A program made the translations under genes and the position numbers. Below are positions 1 through 8,080 of a stretch of DNA of 64,000 nt, piece after piece. Below the pieces are notes generated by a model, which was given only the letters and a program-made list of their open reading frames with translations, did not search any database and was not told the DNA's origin. Within the stretch, counting starts at the first letter, position 1. Each line of letters opens with the position of its first letter. The stretch is taken from assembly GCF_035818635.1 (NCBI RefSeq), contig NZ_JAYLLH010000002.1, positions 186,001 through 250,000 of the forward strand, read 5' to 3'. This DNA is from Mesobacterium_A hydrothermale. GTDB taxonomy: Bacteria > Pseudomonadota > Alphaproteobacteria > Rhodobacterales > Rhodobacteraceae.

Positions 1-824
1 TGCGGCAGGCCTATGAGGCCTATCCCCGCACCTTCATGCTGTTCTGCCGCCAGGTGCTCGCCACCGACTTCAAGGCCATGCACCGGGTCCAGCTCGGCGA
101 GGCGCCGCAGTTGCTGGAAGTCGGCGAAAGTGGCGAGTTCAAGCGCGGCACGTTGGGCGAGAGCAAGGAAAGCTACAAGGTCAAGACCTATGGCCGCGTG
201 GTCGCCATCACCCGCCAGACGCTGATCAACGACGATCTCGACGCCTTCACCCGGATCCCGGCGATGTACGGCAACTCCATCGCCCAGCTGGAAAGCGACG
301 TGGTCTGGGGCATCATCACTGCAAACCCTTTGATGGCCGATGGCAATGCGCTGTTCCACGCCACCCACAAGAACCTCGCCGGCACCGGCGCTGCGCTCGA
401 CGTAACCAGCGTGGGGACGGCGCGGGCCGCGATGGCCAAGCAGACCGGGCTCGACAAGAAGATGGTGCTGAACGTGCGCCCCGCCTACCTGATCGTGCCG
501 GCGGCGCTGGAGTTGAAGGCCGAGCAGTTGGTCGCCCAGAACCTCGTGCCCGCCGCGACGGCCAGCGTGGTGCCGCAATCGATCCGCACGCTCACCCCGA
601 TCAGCGAACCGCGCCTCGATGCCGCCAGCGCAACGGCCTGGTACCTGGCGGCGAGCCCGAACCAGATCGACACCATCGAATACGCCTATCTCGAGGGTCA
701 GCAGGGTGCCTATATCGAGACCCGCAACGGCTTCGACGTGGACGGCGTCGAGATCAAGTGCCGCCTCGACTTCGGCGCCAAGGCCATCGACTGGCGCGGC
801 CTCTACAAGAACCCCGGCGCGTGA
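1..824 (+). CDS. Phage major capsid protein, C-terminal part (5' end outside window)
   Basis: The reading frame is open from the first bases and the start codon lies left of the window; about 273 residues are visible. It should form the icosahedral shell of the phage head. The visible part reads as a capsid domain of the kind found at the C-terminus of protease-capsid fusion proteins in alphaproteobacterial phages, with a conserved-looking stretch on resistance to refolding (residues such as YGRVVAITRQTLINDD) and a C-terminal segment on beta structure ending in DWRGLYKNPGA. It is the first gene of a co-directional head-tail operon. Whether a ClpP-like protease domain is fused upstream cannot be seen. 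The capsid call rests on position and recalled family similarity. Confidence 0.75.
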   Translation, partial: RQAYEAYPRTFMLFCRQVLATDFKAMHRVQLGEAPQLLEVGESGEFKRGTLGESKESYKVKTYGRVVAITRQTLINDDLDAFTRIPAMYGNSIAQLESDVVWGIITANPLMADGNALFHATHKNLAGTGAALDVTSVGTARAAMAKQTGLDKKMVLNVRPAYLIVPAALELKAEQLVAQNLVPAATASVVPQSIRTLTPISEPRLDAASATAWYLAASPNQIDTIEYAYLEGQQGAYIETRNGFDVDGVEIKCRLDFGAKAIDWRGLYKNPGA

Positions 825-855
825 GCCGGACCAATCCTGACATCTCACTTCTGAC

Positions 856-877
856 GGGCGGTCCAATCGGGCCGCCC
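856..877 (+). terminator. Stem-loop between capsid and decoration genes
   Basis: A 9-bp stem (positions 856-864 pairing with 869-877, one G-T pair) closes a 4-base AATC loop. It lies between the capsid stop and the ribosome binding site of the next gene. The following ATTCCCGTTT is only weakly T-rich, so this could be a partial terminator or an mRNA-stabilising hairpin that sets capsid expression apart from downstream genes. Confidence 0.4.
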
Positions 878-903
878 ATTCCCGTTTGAAAAGGATCCCG
901 CAC

Positions 904-1239
904 ATGAAGAACTACGTCCAGCCCGGCAATACCATCACGCTCACCGCGCCTTATGCGGTCACCTCCGGCGATGGCCTGCTCGTCGGCTCCATCTTTGGCG
1001 TGGCCGCCGGGGACGCCGGCAATGGCGAGACCGTCGAGGTCGCTCTCACCGGTGTCTTTGATCTCAAGAAGGTCGCGTCCCAGGCGTGGTCCGCCGGTGA
1101 CAAGGTCTATTGGGACAACACCAACAAGGAGGCCACCAAGACCGCCACGGCGAATACCCTGATCGGTGTCGCCATCGAAGCGGTTGCAGGCGGCGCGGGC
1201 GACGTGATCGGCCGGGTGCGCCTGAACGCGAGCTTCTGA
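904..1239 (+). CDS. DUF2190-like capsid decoration protein
   Basis: A 111-residue small, beta-rich, glycine- and alanine-rich protein directly after the capsid gene. The N-terminus (MKNYVQPGNTITLTAPYAV) and the pattern 'GDKVYWDNTNKEATK' are typical of the DUF2190 family, whose members cement or decorate phage capsids. The ATG at 904 was chosen over the upstream in-frame ATG at 886 because an AAGGA Shine-Dalgarno sequence lies just before it and family members begin MKNY/MKN. Its stop overlaps the next start (TGATGA), so translation is probably coupled. Confidence 0.75.
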   Translation: MKNYVQPGNTITLTAPYAVTSGDGLLVGSIFGVAAGDAGNGETVEVALTGVFDLKKVASQAWSAGDKVYWDNTNKEATKTATANTLIGVAIEAVAGGAGDVIGRVRLNASF

Positions 1240-1550
1240 TGACGGCGTTCTCCGCCGTCGTGGATGCGCTGTTCAACGACCCCAACATCGGGCGCGAGGC
1301 GATCTACACCTCCGCGGGCGGCAATCCCGCACTGGTGCGCGTTGTCGCCCGGCAAGCAGATGCCATCACCGACTTCGGCGATGCGCGGATCTGGTCGGAA
1401 ACGACAAGGGTGGACCTGCGCGTGTCCGAGGTTGCGACCCCGCGTCCCGGCGACCGGATCGAAATCGACGGCGAGGCCTTCCTCATCCAGGGCGAGCCCG
1501 TCCGGGACCGCGAGCGGCTCGTCTGGACTGTCGATCTGCGACCAGCATGA
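1239..1550 (+). CDS. Head-tail joining protein
   Basis: A 103-residue protein whose ATG overlaps the TGA of the decoration gene. It has the size, position and composition of phage head-tail connector or stopper proteins: a short N-terminal helix (TAFSAVVDALFNDPNIG) followed by a beta-rich domain ending in 'RDRERLVWTVDLRPA'. It should sit at the portal vertex and link the filled head to the tail. The call rests on order in the operon and general resemblance; no catalytic motif is expected. Confidence 0.6.
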   Translation: MTAFSAVVDALFNDPNIGREAIYTSAGGNPALVRVVARQADAITDFGDARIWSETTRVDLRVSEVATPRPGDRIEIDGEAFLIQGEPVRDRERLVWTVDLRPA

Positions 1551-2182
1551 AGCTGAAACTGGATGTCACCCCCGACCTCGTCGCCGCCATGGCTGCCGAG
1601 GTGAAGGCGGGCGAGAAGGCCGTCACCGCCGCCATGCGCGAGGCCGGGACCGGGCTCAAGACCGCCTGGCGCGGGCAGATCACGGGCGCCGGGCTGGGCC
1701 GGCGGCTGGCGAATTCGATCCGGAGCCAGACCTACCCGAAGGCCGGCGAGAGCCTGAACGCGGCCGCGCTCGTGTGGTCCAAGGCCCCGGTCATCGTCGG
1801 CGCCCATGACACCGGCCCGCTGATCCGCTCGCGCGACGGCTTCTGGCTGGCGATCCCGCTGCCCGCCGCCGGCAAGGGGCGGCGCGGGGCAAAGCTGACG
1901 CCCGGCGAATGGGAACGGCGGAGGGGAATGCGCCTGCGCTTTGTCTATCGCCGACGCGGTCCCAGCCTGCTGATCGCCGACGGTCGGCTCAACACCAAGG
2001 GCCTCGGCGTGGCCTCCCGCTCCAGGGCCGGACGCGGCCGCGCCACTGTACCGGTCTTCCTGCTGGTGCCACAGGTGAAGCTGCCTAAACGGCTGAACCT
2101 CGACCGCGACGCCGAGCGGGCGCTCGACGGCGTGCCGGGGCTGATCGTGGCGAGCTGGGTGGAAGAACGGCTAATTGGTTGA
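1547..2182 (+). CDS. DUF6441-type minor tail/connector protein
   Basis: A 211-residue protein overlapping the previous gene by 4 bases. It is strongly basic in the middle (GKGRRGAKLTPGEWERRRGMRLRF region) and ends with an aromatic/acidic segment (VASWVEERLIG). Proteins of this kind follow the head-tail joining protein in Rhodobacteraceae phages and are annotated DUF6441; a role in completing the head-tail interface is inferred from position. Immediately downstream the operon is interrupted by a reverse-strand insert, so this gene marks the left edge of a cargo insertion. Confidence 0.55.
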   Translation: MKLKLDVTPDLVAAMAAEVKAGEKAVTAAMREAGTGLKTAWRGQITGAGLGRRLANSIRSQTYPKAGESLNAAALVWSKAPVIVGAHDTGPLIRSRDGFWLAIPLPAAGKGRRGAKLTPGEWERRRGMRLRFVYRRRGPSLLIADGRLNTKGLGVASRSRAGRGRATVPVFLLVPQVKLPKRLNLDRDAERALDGVPGLIVASWVEERLIG

Positions 2183-2183
2183 T

Positions 2184-2759
2184 TTAGATTGACAGAAAAG
2201 CCCGCTTGGCAAACTTCGCGCTGTTACTTGGCCGCCCTTGGAACTGCTCTCCGATGATCCCATGCACGTACACTTCTCGGTGGAACCGCGTCTTGCTGGT
2301 ATTTGCGATTTCAGGGTTTTTCGACAACGCCATACCAATAAGGGTTGTTTCTAGCCACTCGACGTAATCGTCAGAACCACTGCGATTTTTCGAAAGGCGC
2401 CATGTATCGGTAATTAGTGGGAAAAGAAGTATACAGGGCTTTCCACGACGGTAGGATTTTTCTGCATTGCCCGGAGCCAATATTGCAGAGTAATGATCCA
2501 GCTTATGGGGAGTGAACACCTCATCCTGAAACCCTCCCTGAGCAAGTGTTTTGCCGACGTACCATGGTTGGACCTTCCGACCGTTGTCGATGCAGAAGGC
2601 GTAGCAACCTAGGGCTTTGCTAAGGCCTTCCCAATAGTCCTCGACGTGTTGCCAGAATTCTTTCCTCCAATGACCCGTCCGCTCTCTCGGAAAGTGAAAC
2701 GGCCCGCAGCTCTCAAACTTCAACGATCCAGTCCTCATTTGCCTTGTTTGAGTTAGCAT
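2184..2759 (-). CDS. GIY-YIG-like protein, probable phage cargo (moron) gene
   Basis: A 191-residue protein on the opposite strand from all surrounding phage genes and visibly richer in A/T. Residues near 52-56 (CYAF) and 68-72 (PWYVGKT) resemble the two halves of the GIY-YIG nuclease signature, followed by FTPHKLDHYSAIL; the usual arginine is not clear, and a later WLETTLI glutamate could be the metal ligand. The ATG at 2759 is preferred because the long in-frame extension upstream only runs through the antisense of the next phage gene; an ATG at 2738 is an alternative. It ends two bases after the preceding gene and starts five bases from the next, a neat insertion. Function is unknown; exclusion of other phages is a guess from context. 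Confidence 0.6.
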   Translation of the reverse strand: MLTQTRQMRTGSLKFESCGPFHFPRERTGHWRKEFWQHVEDYWEGLSKALGCYAFCIDNGRKVQPWYVGKTLAQGGFQDEVFTPHKLDHYSAILAPGNAEKSYRRGKPCILLFPLITDTWRLSKNRSGSDDYVEWLETTLIGMALSKNPEIANTSKTRFHREVYVHGIIGEQFQGRPSNSAKFAKRAFLSI

Positions 2760-2764
2760 AGACG

Positions 2765-3184
2765 ATGCGCATCCTTCGCGAAACCATCCTCGCCGCGCTG
2801 CACGCGCGGCTCTCGGCGCTGCCAGCCACCGCGCTCCGTGGCGAAGTGCTGCCCGAGCGCGTGCCGGCCGAGGGCCTCGTGATCCTCCGCGATGGCGAAC
2901 CGGGGGAGCCGGAGGTGACACTGTCGCCGCTCGCCTACCACTATGAACACCGGGCGGAGATCGAGGCGGTGGCTCAAGGCGCCGACCGTGATGCGGCCTT
3001 CGACACGCTCTGCGCGAGCATCGGCACGGCGCTTGCCGCTGACCGAACGCTGGGCGGTCTCTGCGACTGGTTCGAGGCAGAAGCGCCGCGGCCGGTCGAT
3101 CTGCCCATCGAGGGGGCGGCGAGCGTGAAGGCGGCGGTCATTCCGGTGATCCTACACTACACCACGGCCGATCCCTTGGCCTGA
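2765..3184 (+). CDS. Tail terminator-like protein
   Basis: A 139-residue protein with an N-terminal helix (MRILRETILAALHARLSAL), a central 'LAYHYEHRAEIEAVAQGADRD' segment and a beta-rich C-terminus. Length, order (before the tail tube) and the pattern of a helix followed by a strand-rich domain fit tail-terminator/tail-completion proteins of siphoviruses, which cap the tail tube under the connector. Homologues in this group are sometimes mislabelled acyl-CoA transferase; nothing here supports an enzyme. Its own promoter or ribosome binding site would lie inside the reverse-strand cargo gene just upstream. Confidence 0.55.
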   Translation: MRILRETILAALHARLSALPATALRGEVLPERVPAEGLVILRDGEPGEPEVTLSPLAYHYEHRAEIEAVAQGADRDAAFDTLCASIGTALAADRTLGGLCDWFEAEAPRPVDLPIEGAASVKAAVIPVILHYTTADPLA

Positions 3185-3206
3185 CCCCAAATCATAGGAG
3201 AACAAA

Positions 3207-4145
3207 ATGGCACGCGCCCAGGGGGCGCGGTCGCAACTCGCGGCCGCGTTCGAGACGACCTATGGCACCGCGCCGGCCTCGGGCTTCATGCAGATGCCCT
3301 TCGCCAGCGCCTCGCTCGGAGCCGAACAGCCGCTGCTGGCCTCGGAACTTCTCGGCTATGGCCGCGATCCGCTGGCGCCGATCAAGGATGCGGTGACGGC
3401 GGACGGCGACATCACCGTGCCGCTCGACGCCGAGGCCTTCGGCTTCTGGCTGAAGGCGGCGTTCGGTGCGTCGACCACCACCGGCACCACGAACAAGACC
3501 CACACCTTCAAGTCCGGCTCGTGGACACTGCCGAGCATGGCGATCGAGGTGGCCATGCCGGAAATCCCGCGCTTTGCCATGTACACGGGCTGCGTGCTGG
3601 ATCAGTTGAGCCTGCAGATGCAGCGTTCGGGGTTGCTGACGGCGGACGTGAAGCTGGTCGCGCAAGGCGAGACTGTCGCCACCGCCACGGCGGCCGGCAC
3701 GCCCACGAGCTACGCCCTGCAACGCTTCGGCCATTTCAACGGGGCGATCAAGCGCAACGGCACCGCGCTTGGCAACATCGTCTCGGCGGACCTGACCTAT
3801 GCGAACAATGTCGAGCGCATCGAGACCATCCGCAACGATGGCCGCATCGACGGGGCCGATCCCTCGATTGCCGCGCTCACCGGCAAGATCGACGTGCGCT
3901 TTGCCGATACCACGCTGATGGACCAGGCGCTGAACGGGACGGCCGCATCGCTGGAGTTCTCCTGGACTATCTCGGCCAACGTCAGTCTGACGATTACCGC
4001 CCACGCGGTCTACCTCCCGCGCCCCCGGGTCGAAATCCAGGGACCACAGGGCATCCAGGCGAGCTTCGACTGGCAGGCCGCCACCGATTCCGTGGCCGGG
4101 CAGATGTGCACAATCGTCCTCAAGAATCAGGTGGTGAATTACTGA
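3207..4145 (+). CDS. Phage tail tube protein
   Basis: A 312-residue protein preceded by an AGGAG ribosome binding site at about 3198. The start (MARAQGARSQLAAAFE) and the repeated beta-strand segments such as 'PLDAEAFGFWLKAAFG' and 'SLEFSWTISANVSLTI' are typical of major tail proteins that polymerise into the hollow tail tube. It is followed directly by the tail-assembly chaperone, as in most siphoviruses. The stop overlaps the next ATG (TACTGATG). Confidence 0.75.
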   Translation: MARAQGARSQLAAAFETTYGTAPASGFMQMPFASASLGAEQPLLASELLGYGRDPLAPIKDAVTADGDITVPLDAEAFGFWLKAAFGASTTTGTTNKTHTFKSGSWTLPSMAIEVAMPEIPRFAMYTGCVLDQLSLQMQRSGLLTADVKLVAQGETVATATAAGTPTSYALQRFGHFNGAIKRNGTALGNIVSADLTYANNVERIETIRNDGRIDGADPSIAALTGKIDVRFADTTLMDQALNGTAASLEFSWTISANVSLTITAHAVYLPRPRVEIQGPQGIQASFDWQAATDSVAGQMCTIVLKNQVVNY

Positions 4146-4600
4146 TGCTGACCCTCGATCTTTCCAACGAACCCCGCTGGCACGACCTCGCCCCCGGCGT
4201 CCGGGTTCAGCTGCGCCCGCTGACCACCGCGCTGATGGTGGCAACGCGAAGCGATCCGGCCGTGGAGGCTGTCCCTGAAGGGGCTTCCGACGAGGAACGC
4301 GCCGTCGCTTTCGCCAAGGCGCTGGCCCGCCGCGCGGTGCTCGCCTGGGAGGGCATCGGGGACGCCGACGGCAATCCCATCGACCCCAGCCCCGAGGCCA
4401 TCGACGCGCTGCTCGACATCTGGCCGATCTTCGAGGCCTTCCAGCTGACCTACGTCTCCAAAGGCCTCTTGCTGGAGCAGGAAAAAAACGCCTCCGCGCT
4501 CTCGCCGAGTGGTCCTTCGGCGGGGGCGAGCGATACTGCGAGGCCTGCCAGCCCTACGAGGGCCGCGACAAAGCCTGCCCGGACTGCCCTACGCGGCTGA
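4145..4600 (+). CDS. Tail-assembly chaperone, short (zero-frame) product
   Basis: A 151-residue product, the counterpart of lambda gpG. It starts with MLTLDLSNEPRWHDLAPGVR and ends its folded part near 'FEAFQLTYVSKGLLLEQEK'. After the A-AAA-AAC heptamer at 4483-4489 the zero frame becomes low-complexity (Ser/Ala/Thr-rich), as expected for a frame that is only read out when no shift occurs. It lies between tube and tape-measure genes, where chaperones that bind the tape measure are encoded. Confidence 0.8.
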   Translation: MLTLDLSNEPRWHDLAPGVRVQLRPLTTALMVATRSDPAVEAVPEGASDEERAVAFAKALARRAVLAWEGIGDADGNPIDPSPEAIDALLDIWPIFEAFQLTYVSKGLLLEQEKNASALSPSGPSAGASDTARPASPTRAATKPARTALRG

Positions 4601-4839
4601 ACCGGCCGCTCACGCATGAGGGCTGGCAGGTCTGGGACCTGGTCGGCCGCCTCGGCGGCCAGCTTCGCGTGCTGCCTGGTGCTGTAATCGGCTGGGACTT
4701 GAGCGCCGCGCTCGCGCTCGGCGACGCCCTCGGCGTGCCGCCCGCTGCCATGGCCGAACTGCTGCCCGTCATCGAAGCGGTGATGGTGGCCAAGCTCAAC
4801 GAACAGATGGAACACGCGCATGGCGGAAAAGAGGGTTAG
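4145..4839 (+). CDS. Tail-assembly chaperone, -1 frameshift fusion product
   Basis: Shifting back one base at the heptamer joins the first 115 codons to 116 further codons that start at 4489 and stop at a TAG at 4837-4839, giving about 231 residues. The extension reads like real protein: it has two CxxC pairs (CEACQPYEGRDKACPDCPT), then 'HEGWQVWDLVGRLGGQLRVLPGAVIGW' split over ordered helices, and ends KLNEQMEHAHGGKEG. It has no start codon of its own near its beginning and overlaps the tape-measure start by 20 bases. This is the layout of the lambda G/GT pair. The length of each product is read from the sequence; use of the shift is inferred. Confidence 0.75.
4483..4489 (+). promoter_or_regulatory. 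Programmed -1 ribosomal frameshift site (A AAA AAC)
   Basis: In the chaperone frame the codons read GAA AAA AAC, so the heptamer A-AAA-AAC is in the exact X-XXY-YYZ phase needed for tandem slippage. An open frame of 116 codons follows in -1 and reaches just into the tape-measure gene. A GC-rich stretch follows and may fold into a stimulatory structure; I did not resolve a definite pseudoknot. Confidence 0.8.
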
Positions 4840-6982
4840 CGTCCGCCTCGCCGCGGTCGGCGGGCGGCAGGTGCGCGCCGAGTTAAAGGGTGTCGGCGAG
4901 GCCGGCGCCAGTGGTTTCGGACGTTTGAGCCGAGAAATGGAAGCGGCCAACGCAAGGCTCGCGGGCTTCGCGCGCCGGGTGCGGGTGGCAGCTGCTGCCG
5001 CCGTCGCCGCTGCCACGGCCGCCGGTGTCGCCATGGTGCGGTCCGGCCTGCAAACGGTCGACGCGCAGGCCAAGCTCGCACAGTCGCTCGGCACCACCGT
5101 CGCCTCGATCCAGACGCTGGAGCGCGCCGGCGAGTTGGCGGGCGTGTCCATGTCCGGCATCGAGCAGGCGACGAAGGATCTGACCCGTCGTCTGAGCCAG
5201 GCTGCCGCAGGAACCGGCCCTGCGGCGCAGGCTCTTGAGCGGCTCGGGTTGTCTGCCTCCGACCTACTGGCCTTGCCGCTCGACGAGCGAGTGGGCGCGA
5301 TCAACGCGGCGATCGAGAACTTCGTGCCCGCCGCCGAGCGCGCGGCGGTCGCGGGCCAGCTCTTCGGCGAGGAAGGCTCCATCGCCATGAGCCGGATCGA
5401 CACGGCAACTCTGCGCCAGGCGACGGAGGACGTACGGGCCTTCGGGGTCGTGGTCTCCGAGACGGATGCCGACCAGATCGAGCGCACCAATGACGCCATC
5501 TCGCGGCTCGGGCTGATCTGGCGCGGGCTCTCGAACCAGCTTGCCGTTGCCGCGGCACCGACGCTCGAGGCGGTGGCCGACGCCATGGCGACACTCGCCA
5601 GCCGCACCGGACCGCTCGGCCAGGCCATTGCCGGGCTCTTCGACAATATCGGCCGCCTGACCACCTATGCCGCGACGTTCGCTGCCTTCCTTGCCAGCCG
5701 CTGGGTCGCCGGGCTGGCCGCTGCCGCGCTGTCCGTGCGGGGCCTCGCCACGGCGCTCGTGGTCCTGCGCGGGGCGCTCATCCGCACCGGCATCGGCGCC
5801 CTGATCGTCGGCGCGGGCGAACTCATCTACCAGTTCACGCAGCTCGTGCGTGGCGCCGGCGGCTTTGGCGAGGCGCTCGAACTCATGGGCAATGTCGCGA
5901 AAGCGGTCTGGGACGGGATCAAGGTGACCGTCACCTCCTTCGTCGATGATTTCCGGGCGATGCGCGCGGACATCGAGGCGATCTGGCTGCGGCTCATGGC
6001 GTTTCTCTCGCAAAAATGGGCCGACTTCCTCGCCCAGATCGGCCCGACCTTCAACGCGGTCTCGGAGCGCATCGGGGCGGATGCCCGGATCGACGTCTTC
6101 GGGGCGCAGAGCTACGCGTCCTACTTGGAACACGCCGCCAGCAATGCCGGCCACCAGGCCGATACCCTTCGCAACCGCGCAGCGGATACCCGCGCCCATG
6201 CCTTCGACGGCGTGCGCGCGGCGGTGGATGCGCTACGGGCCGCCATGCGCGCAAGCGGCGAGGACGGTGCGGATGCGCTTGACGAGGCGAGGGCGGCGGC
6301 CGACCGCGTGATGGAGGCGCTGGATGCCGCGGGTCAGGCAGGACGCGCGGCCGGGGCCGCCAACGCCGATGGGGCTGAGCAGGCTGCAACGGGCTGGGCG
6401 GCCGTCACCGCGACGCTGGCCGATTACGCCGCCAAGGCCCGCGACATCGGCGCCGATATCGGCCAGAGCCTCGTGGGCGCGTTCCGCAGCGCCGAGGACG
6501 CGGTGGCGGAGTTCGTGAAGTCCGGCAAGCTGGATTTCCGTGATTTGGTGACTTCGCTGATCGCCGACCTGGCGCGGCTCGCCGCCCGGCGGTTCATCCT
6601 CGGCCCGCTCGCGGGCGCCCTCGGCGGCATCCTTGGCGGCGCGGGCGGGCTCCTTGCCGGGGTCTTCCACGCGGGCGGTGTGGTTGGCGAGCCGGCGCCG
6701 TCGCGCATGGTCCCGGCCATGGCTTTCGCTGGGGCACCCCGGATGCATGCCGGTGGCGCAGTGGGCGGTCCCACCTGGGCCGGCCTGCGCCCTGACGAGG
6801 TGCCCGCAATCCTGCAGCGGGGCGAGCGGGTGCTGTCGCGCCGCGAGGCGCAGAGCTATGGCGCCGGCGGCGGTGTCACCATCAACATCAACACCCGCGA
6901 CGCGGAAAGCTTCCGGCAATCGCGCACGCAAGTCGCGGCCGACATTGCCCGGGCGGTGTCGCTGGGCAGACGGGGGCTCTGA
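4820..6982 (+). CDS. Tail tape measure protein
   Basis: A 720-residue protein, long and alanine-rich, with extended helical and coiled-coil regions (about 85-330 and 420-560) and hydrophobic segments near residues 285-345 that may be membrane-active. It sets tail length and is threaded through the tail tube with help from the chaperones encoded just upstream. The C-terminus is glycine-rich (around GGAGGLLAGVFHAGGVVGEP) and ends in a conserved 'GGGVTININTRDAESF' strand motif common in tape measures of this phage group. The next ATG overlaps its TGA. Confidence 0.85.
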   Translation: MAEKRVSVRLAAVGGRQVRAELKGVGEAGASGFGRLSREMEAANARLAGFARRVRVAAAAAVAAATAAGVAMVRSGLQTVDAQAKLAQSLGTTVASIQTLERAGELAGVSMSGIEQATKDLTRRLSQAAAGTGPAAQALERLGLSASDLLALPLDERVGAINAAIENFVPAAERAAVAGQLFGEEGSIAMSRIDTATLRQATEDVRAFGVVVSETDADQIERTNDAISRLGLIWRGLSNQLAVAAAPTLEAVADAMATLASRTGPLGQAIAGLFDNIGRLTTYAATFAAFLASRWVAGLAAAALSVRGLATALVVLRGALIRTGIGALIVGAGELIYQFTQLVRGAGGFGEALELMGNVAKAVWDGIKVTVTSFVDDFRAMRADIEAIWLRLMAFLSQKWADFLAQIGPTFNAVSERIGADARIDVFGAQSYASYLEHAASNAGHQADTLRNRAADTRAHAFDGVRAAVDALRAAMRASGEDGADALDEARAAADRVMEALDAAGQAGRAAGAANADGAEQAATGWAAVTATLADYAAKARDIGADIGQSLVGAFRSAEDAVAEFVKSGKLDFRDLVTSLIADLARLAARRFILGPLAGALGGILGGAGGLLAGVFHAGGVVGEPAPSRMVPAMAFAGAPRMHAGGAVGGPTWAGLRPDEVPAILQRGERVLSRREAQSYGAGGGVTININTRDAESFRQSRTQVAADIARAVSLGRRGL

Positions 6983-7608
6983 TGGCGTTTCACGAAGTGC
7001 GGTTTCCCGACAACATCAGCCGCGCCGCCCGGGGTGGGCCGGAACGGCGCACGCAAATCGTCGAGCTCGCCTCGGGCGACGAGGAGCGCAACGCCAGCTG
7101 GGCGAACTCGCGCCGGCGCTATGACGTCGCCTACGGCATTCGCCGTGCGGACGATCTGGCGGCTGTGGTTGCCTTCTTCGAGGCCCGCAACGGGCGGCTC
7201 TACGGCTTCCGCTTTAGGGACTGGGCGGACTTCAAGTCGTGCCTGCCGTCGCAGGCGCCTTCGGCGACCGACCAGGTCATCGGCACCGGGGACGGCACGA
7301 CGACGGCATTCCAGCTGGTGAAGGCCTACGCGTCGGGCGCGCATGTCTGGACCCGGGCCATCACCAAGCCGGTGGTCGGAAGCGTTACGGTGGCTGTCGA
7401 TGGCGTGGAACAGGCAGGCGGCTGGTCGGTCGACACAACCACCGGCCTCGTCACTTTCACTACCGCTCCGGCTTCTGGTGCCACCATCACCGCCGGCTTC
7501 GAGTTCGACGTCCCCGTCCGCTTCGACACCGACACACTCGACGTCACCCTCGATCTCGAACGCCTCGGCTCCATCACCTCCATCCCGCTCCTGGAAATCC
7601 GGCGATGA
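6982..7608 (+). CDS. DUF2460 (TIGR02217) distal tail protein
   Basis: A 208-residue protein with the family's opening (MAFHEVRFPDNISRAARGGPER) and the conserved 'FFEARNGRLYGFRFRDWADF' core. It corresponds to gene 12 of the Rhodobacter capsulatus gene transfer agent, a distal-tail protein that forms the ring between tail tube and tip. It overlaps the genes on both sides by one to four bases. In the gene transfer agent this gene is followed directly by the DUF2163 gene; here a lysis cassette separates the two. Confidence 0.85.
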   Translation: MAFHEVRFPDNISRAARGGPERRTQIVELASGDEERNASWANSRRRYDVAYGIRRADDLAAVVAFFEARNGRLYGFRFRDWADFKSCLPSQAPSATDQVIGTGDGTTTAFQLVKAYASGAHVWTRAITKPVVGSVTVAVDGVEQAGGWSVDTTTGLVTFTTAPASGATITAGFEFDVPVRFDTDTLDVTLDLERLGSITSIPLLEIRR

Positions 7609-7952
7609 ACGAAAATTCCGGCTTCGTCGCAACGGTGCTGCGCGACCTTGCCGAAACGACCGCAGCGATCCTTGCCATATGGGGCGCGCTTGGCGGCGCC
7701 ACCAACGCGCTGACCACGAAGATGCGGCTGCGCGATGCGCTGCGCCACATCCTGCTCGGCGGGCTGATTGCGGCCGGCATGGGAAGCCTCTCCATGGCCG
7801 TCATCACCAGCTGGCTGGGTCTGCCGCCGCAGGCGATCCCCGCGGGCGGGGCAGCGGGTTCCGCCGCCTATCTCGTCGGGGTCTTCGGCCCGGCCGTGAT
7901 CGAGCTGGTGCTGGCGCGCCTTCGCCAGGCACGGGAGGGCAGCGATGACTGA
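7605..7952 (+). CDS. Holin-like membrane protein
   Basis: A 115-residue protein starting at an ATG that overlaps the DUF2460 stop. It has about three hydrophobic segments (near 18-32, 50-70 and 78-105) with a charged, Arg-rich C-terminal tail (ARLRQAREGSDD). Size, topology and position immediately before lysozyme and spanin genes fit a holin that permeabilises the inner membrane at lysis. No sequence signature proves it. Confidence 0.5.
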   Translation: MNENSGFVATVLRDLAETTAAILAIWGALGGATNALTTKMRLRDALRHILLGGLIAAGMGSLSMAVITSWLGLPPQAIPAGGAAGSAAYLVGVFGPAVIELVLARLRQAREGSDD

Positions 7953-8076
7953 ACTCGTCCGTGTCCTGCGTGGCCTGCGGCGCCTGCCCGACGACCCGCG
8001 CGGTGCCTTCGCCCACCGTCTGCGCATCGGCCTCGCGGTCGCCGCGCTGATCCTGATCCTTTCGCTCCTGAGGTAA
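7945..8076 (+). CDS. Small single-pass membrane protein of the lysis cassette
   Basis: A 43-residue open frame that starts inside the end of the holin-like gene and stops five bases before the lysozyme. It has a basic N-terminal half (VRVLRGLRRLPDDPRG) and one C-terminal hydrophobic helix (LAVAALILILSLL). The tight overlap and co-direction support translation. It may be an accessory holin or an antiholin; the evidence is topology and context only. Confidence 0.5.
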   Translation: MTELVRVLRGLRRLPDDPRGAFAHRLRIGLAVAALILILSLLR

Positions 8077-8080
8077 CCCC

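Noticed and set aside
2760..2921. N-terminal extension of the GIY-YIG-like gene to 2921
   Set aside because: The extra codons are Arg/Ala/Pro-rich and lie antisense to the start of the next tail gene; the composition changes sharply at 2759.
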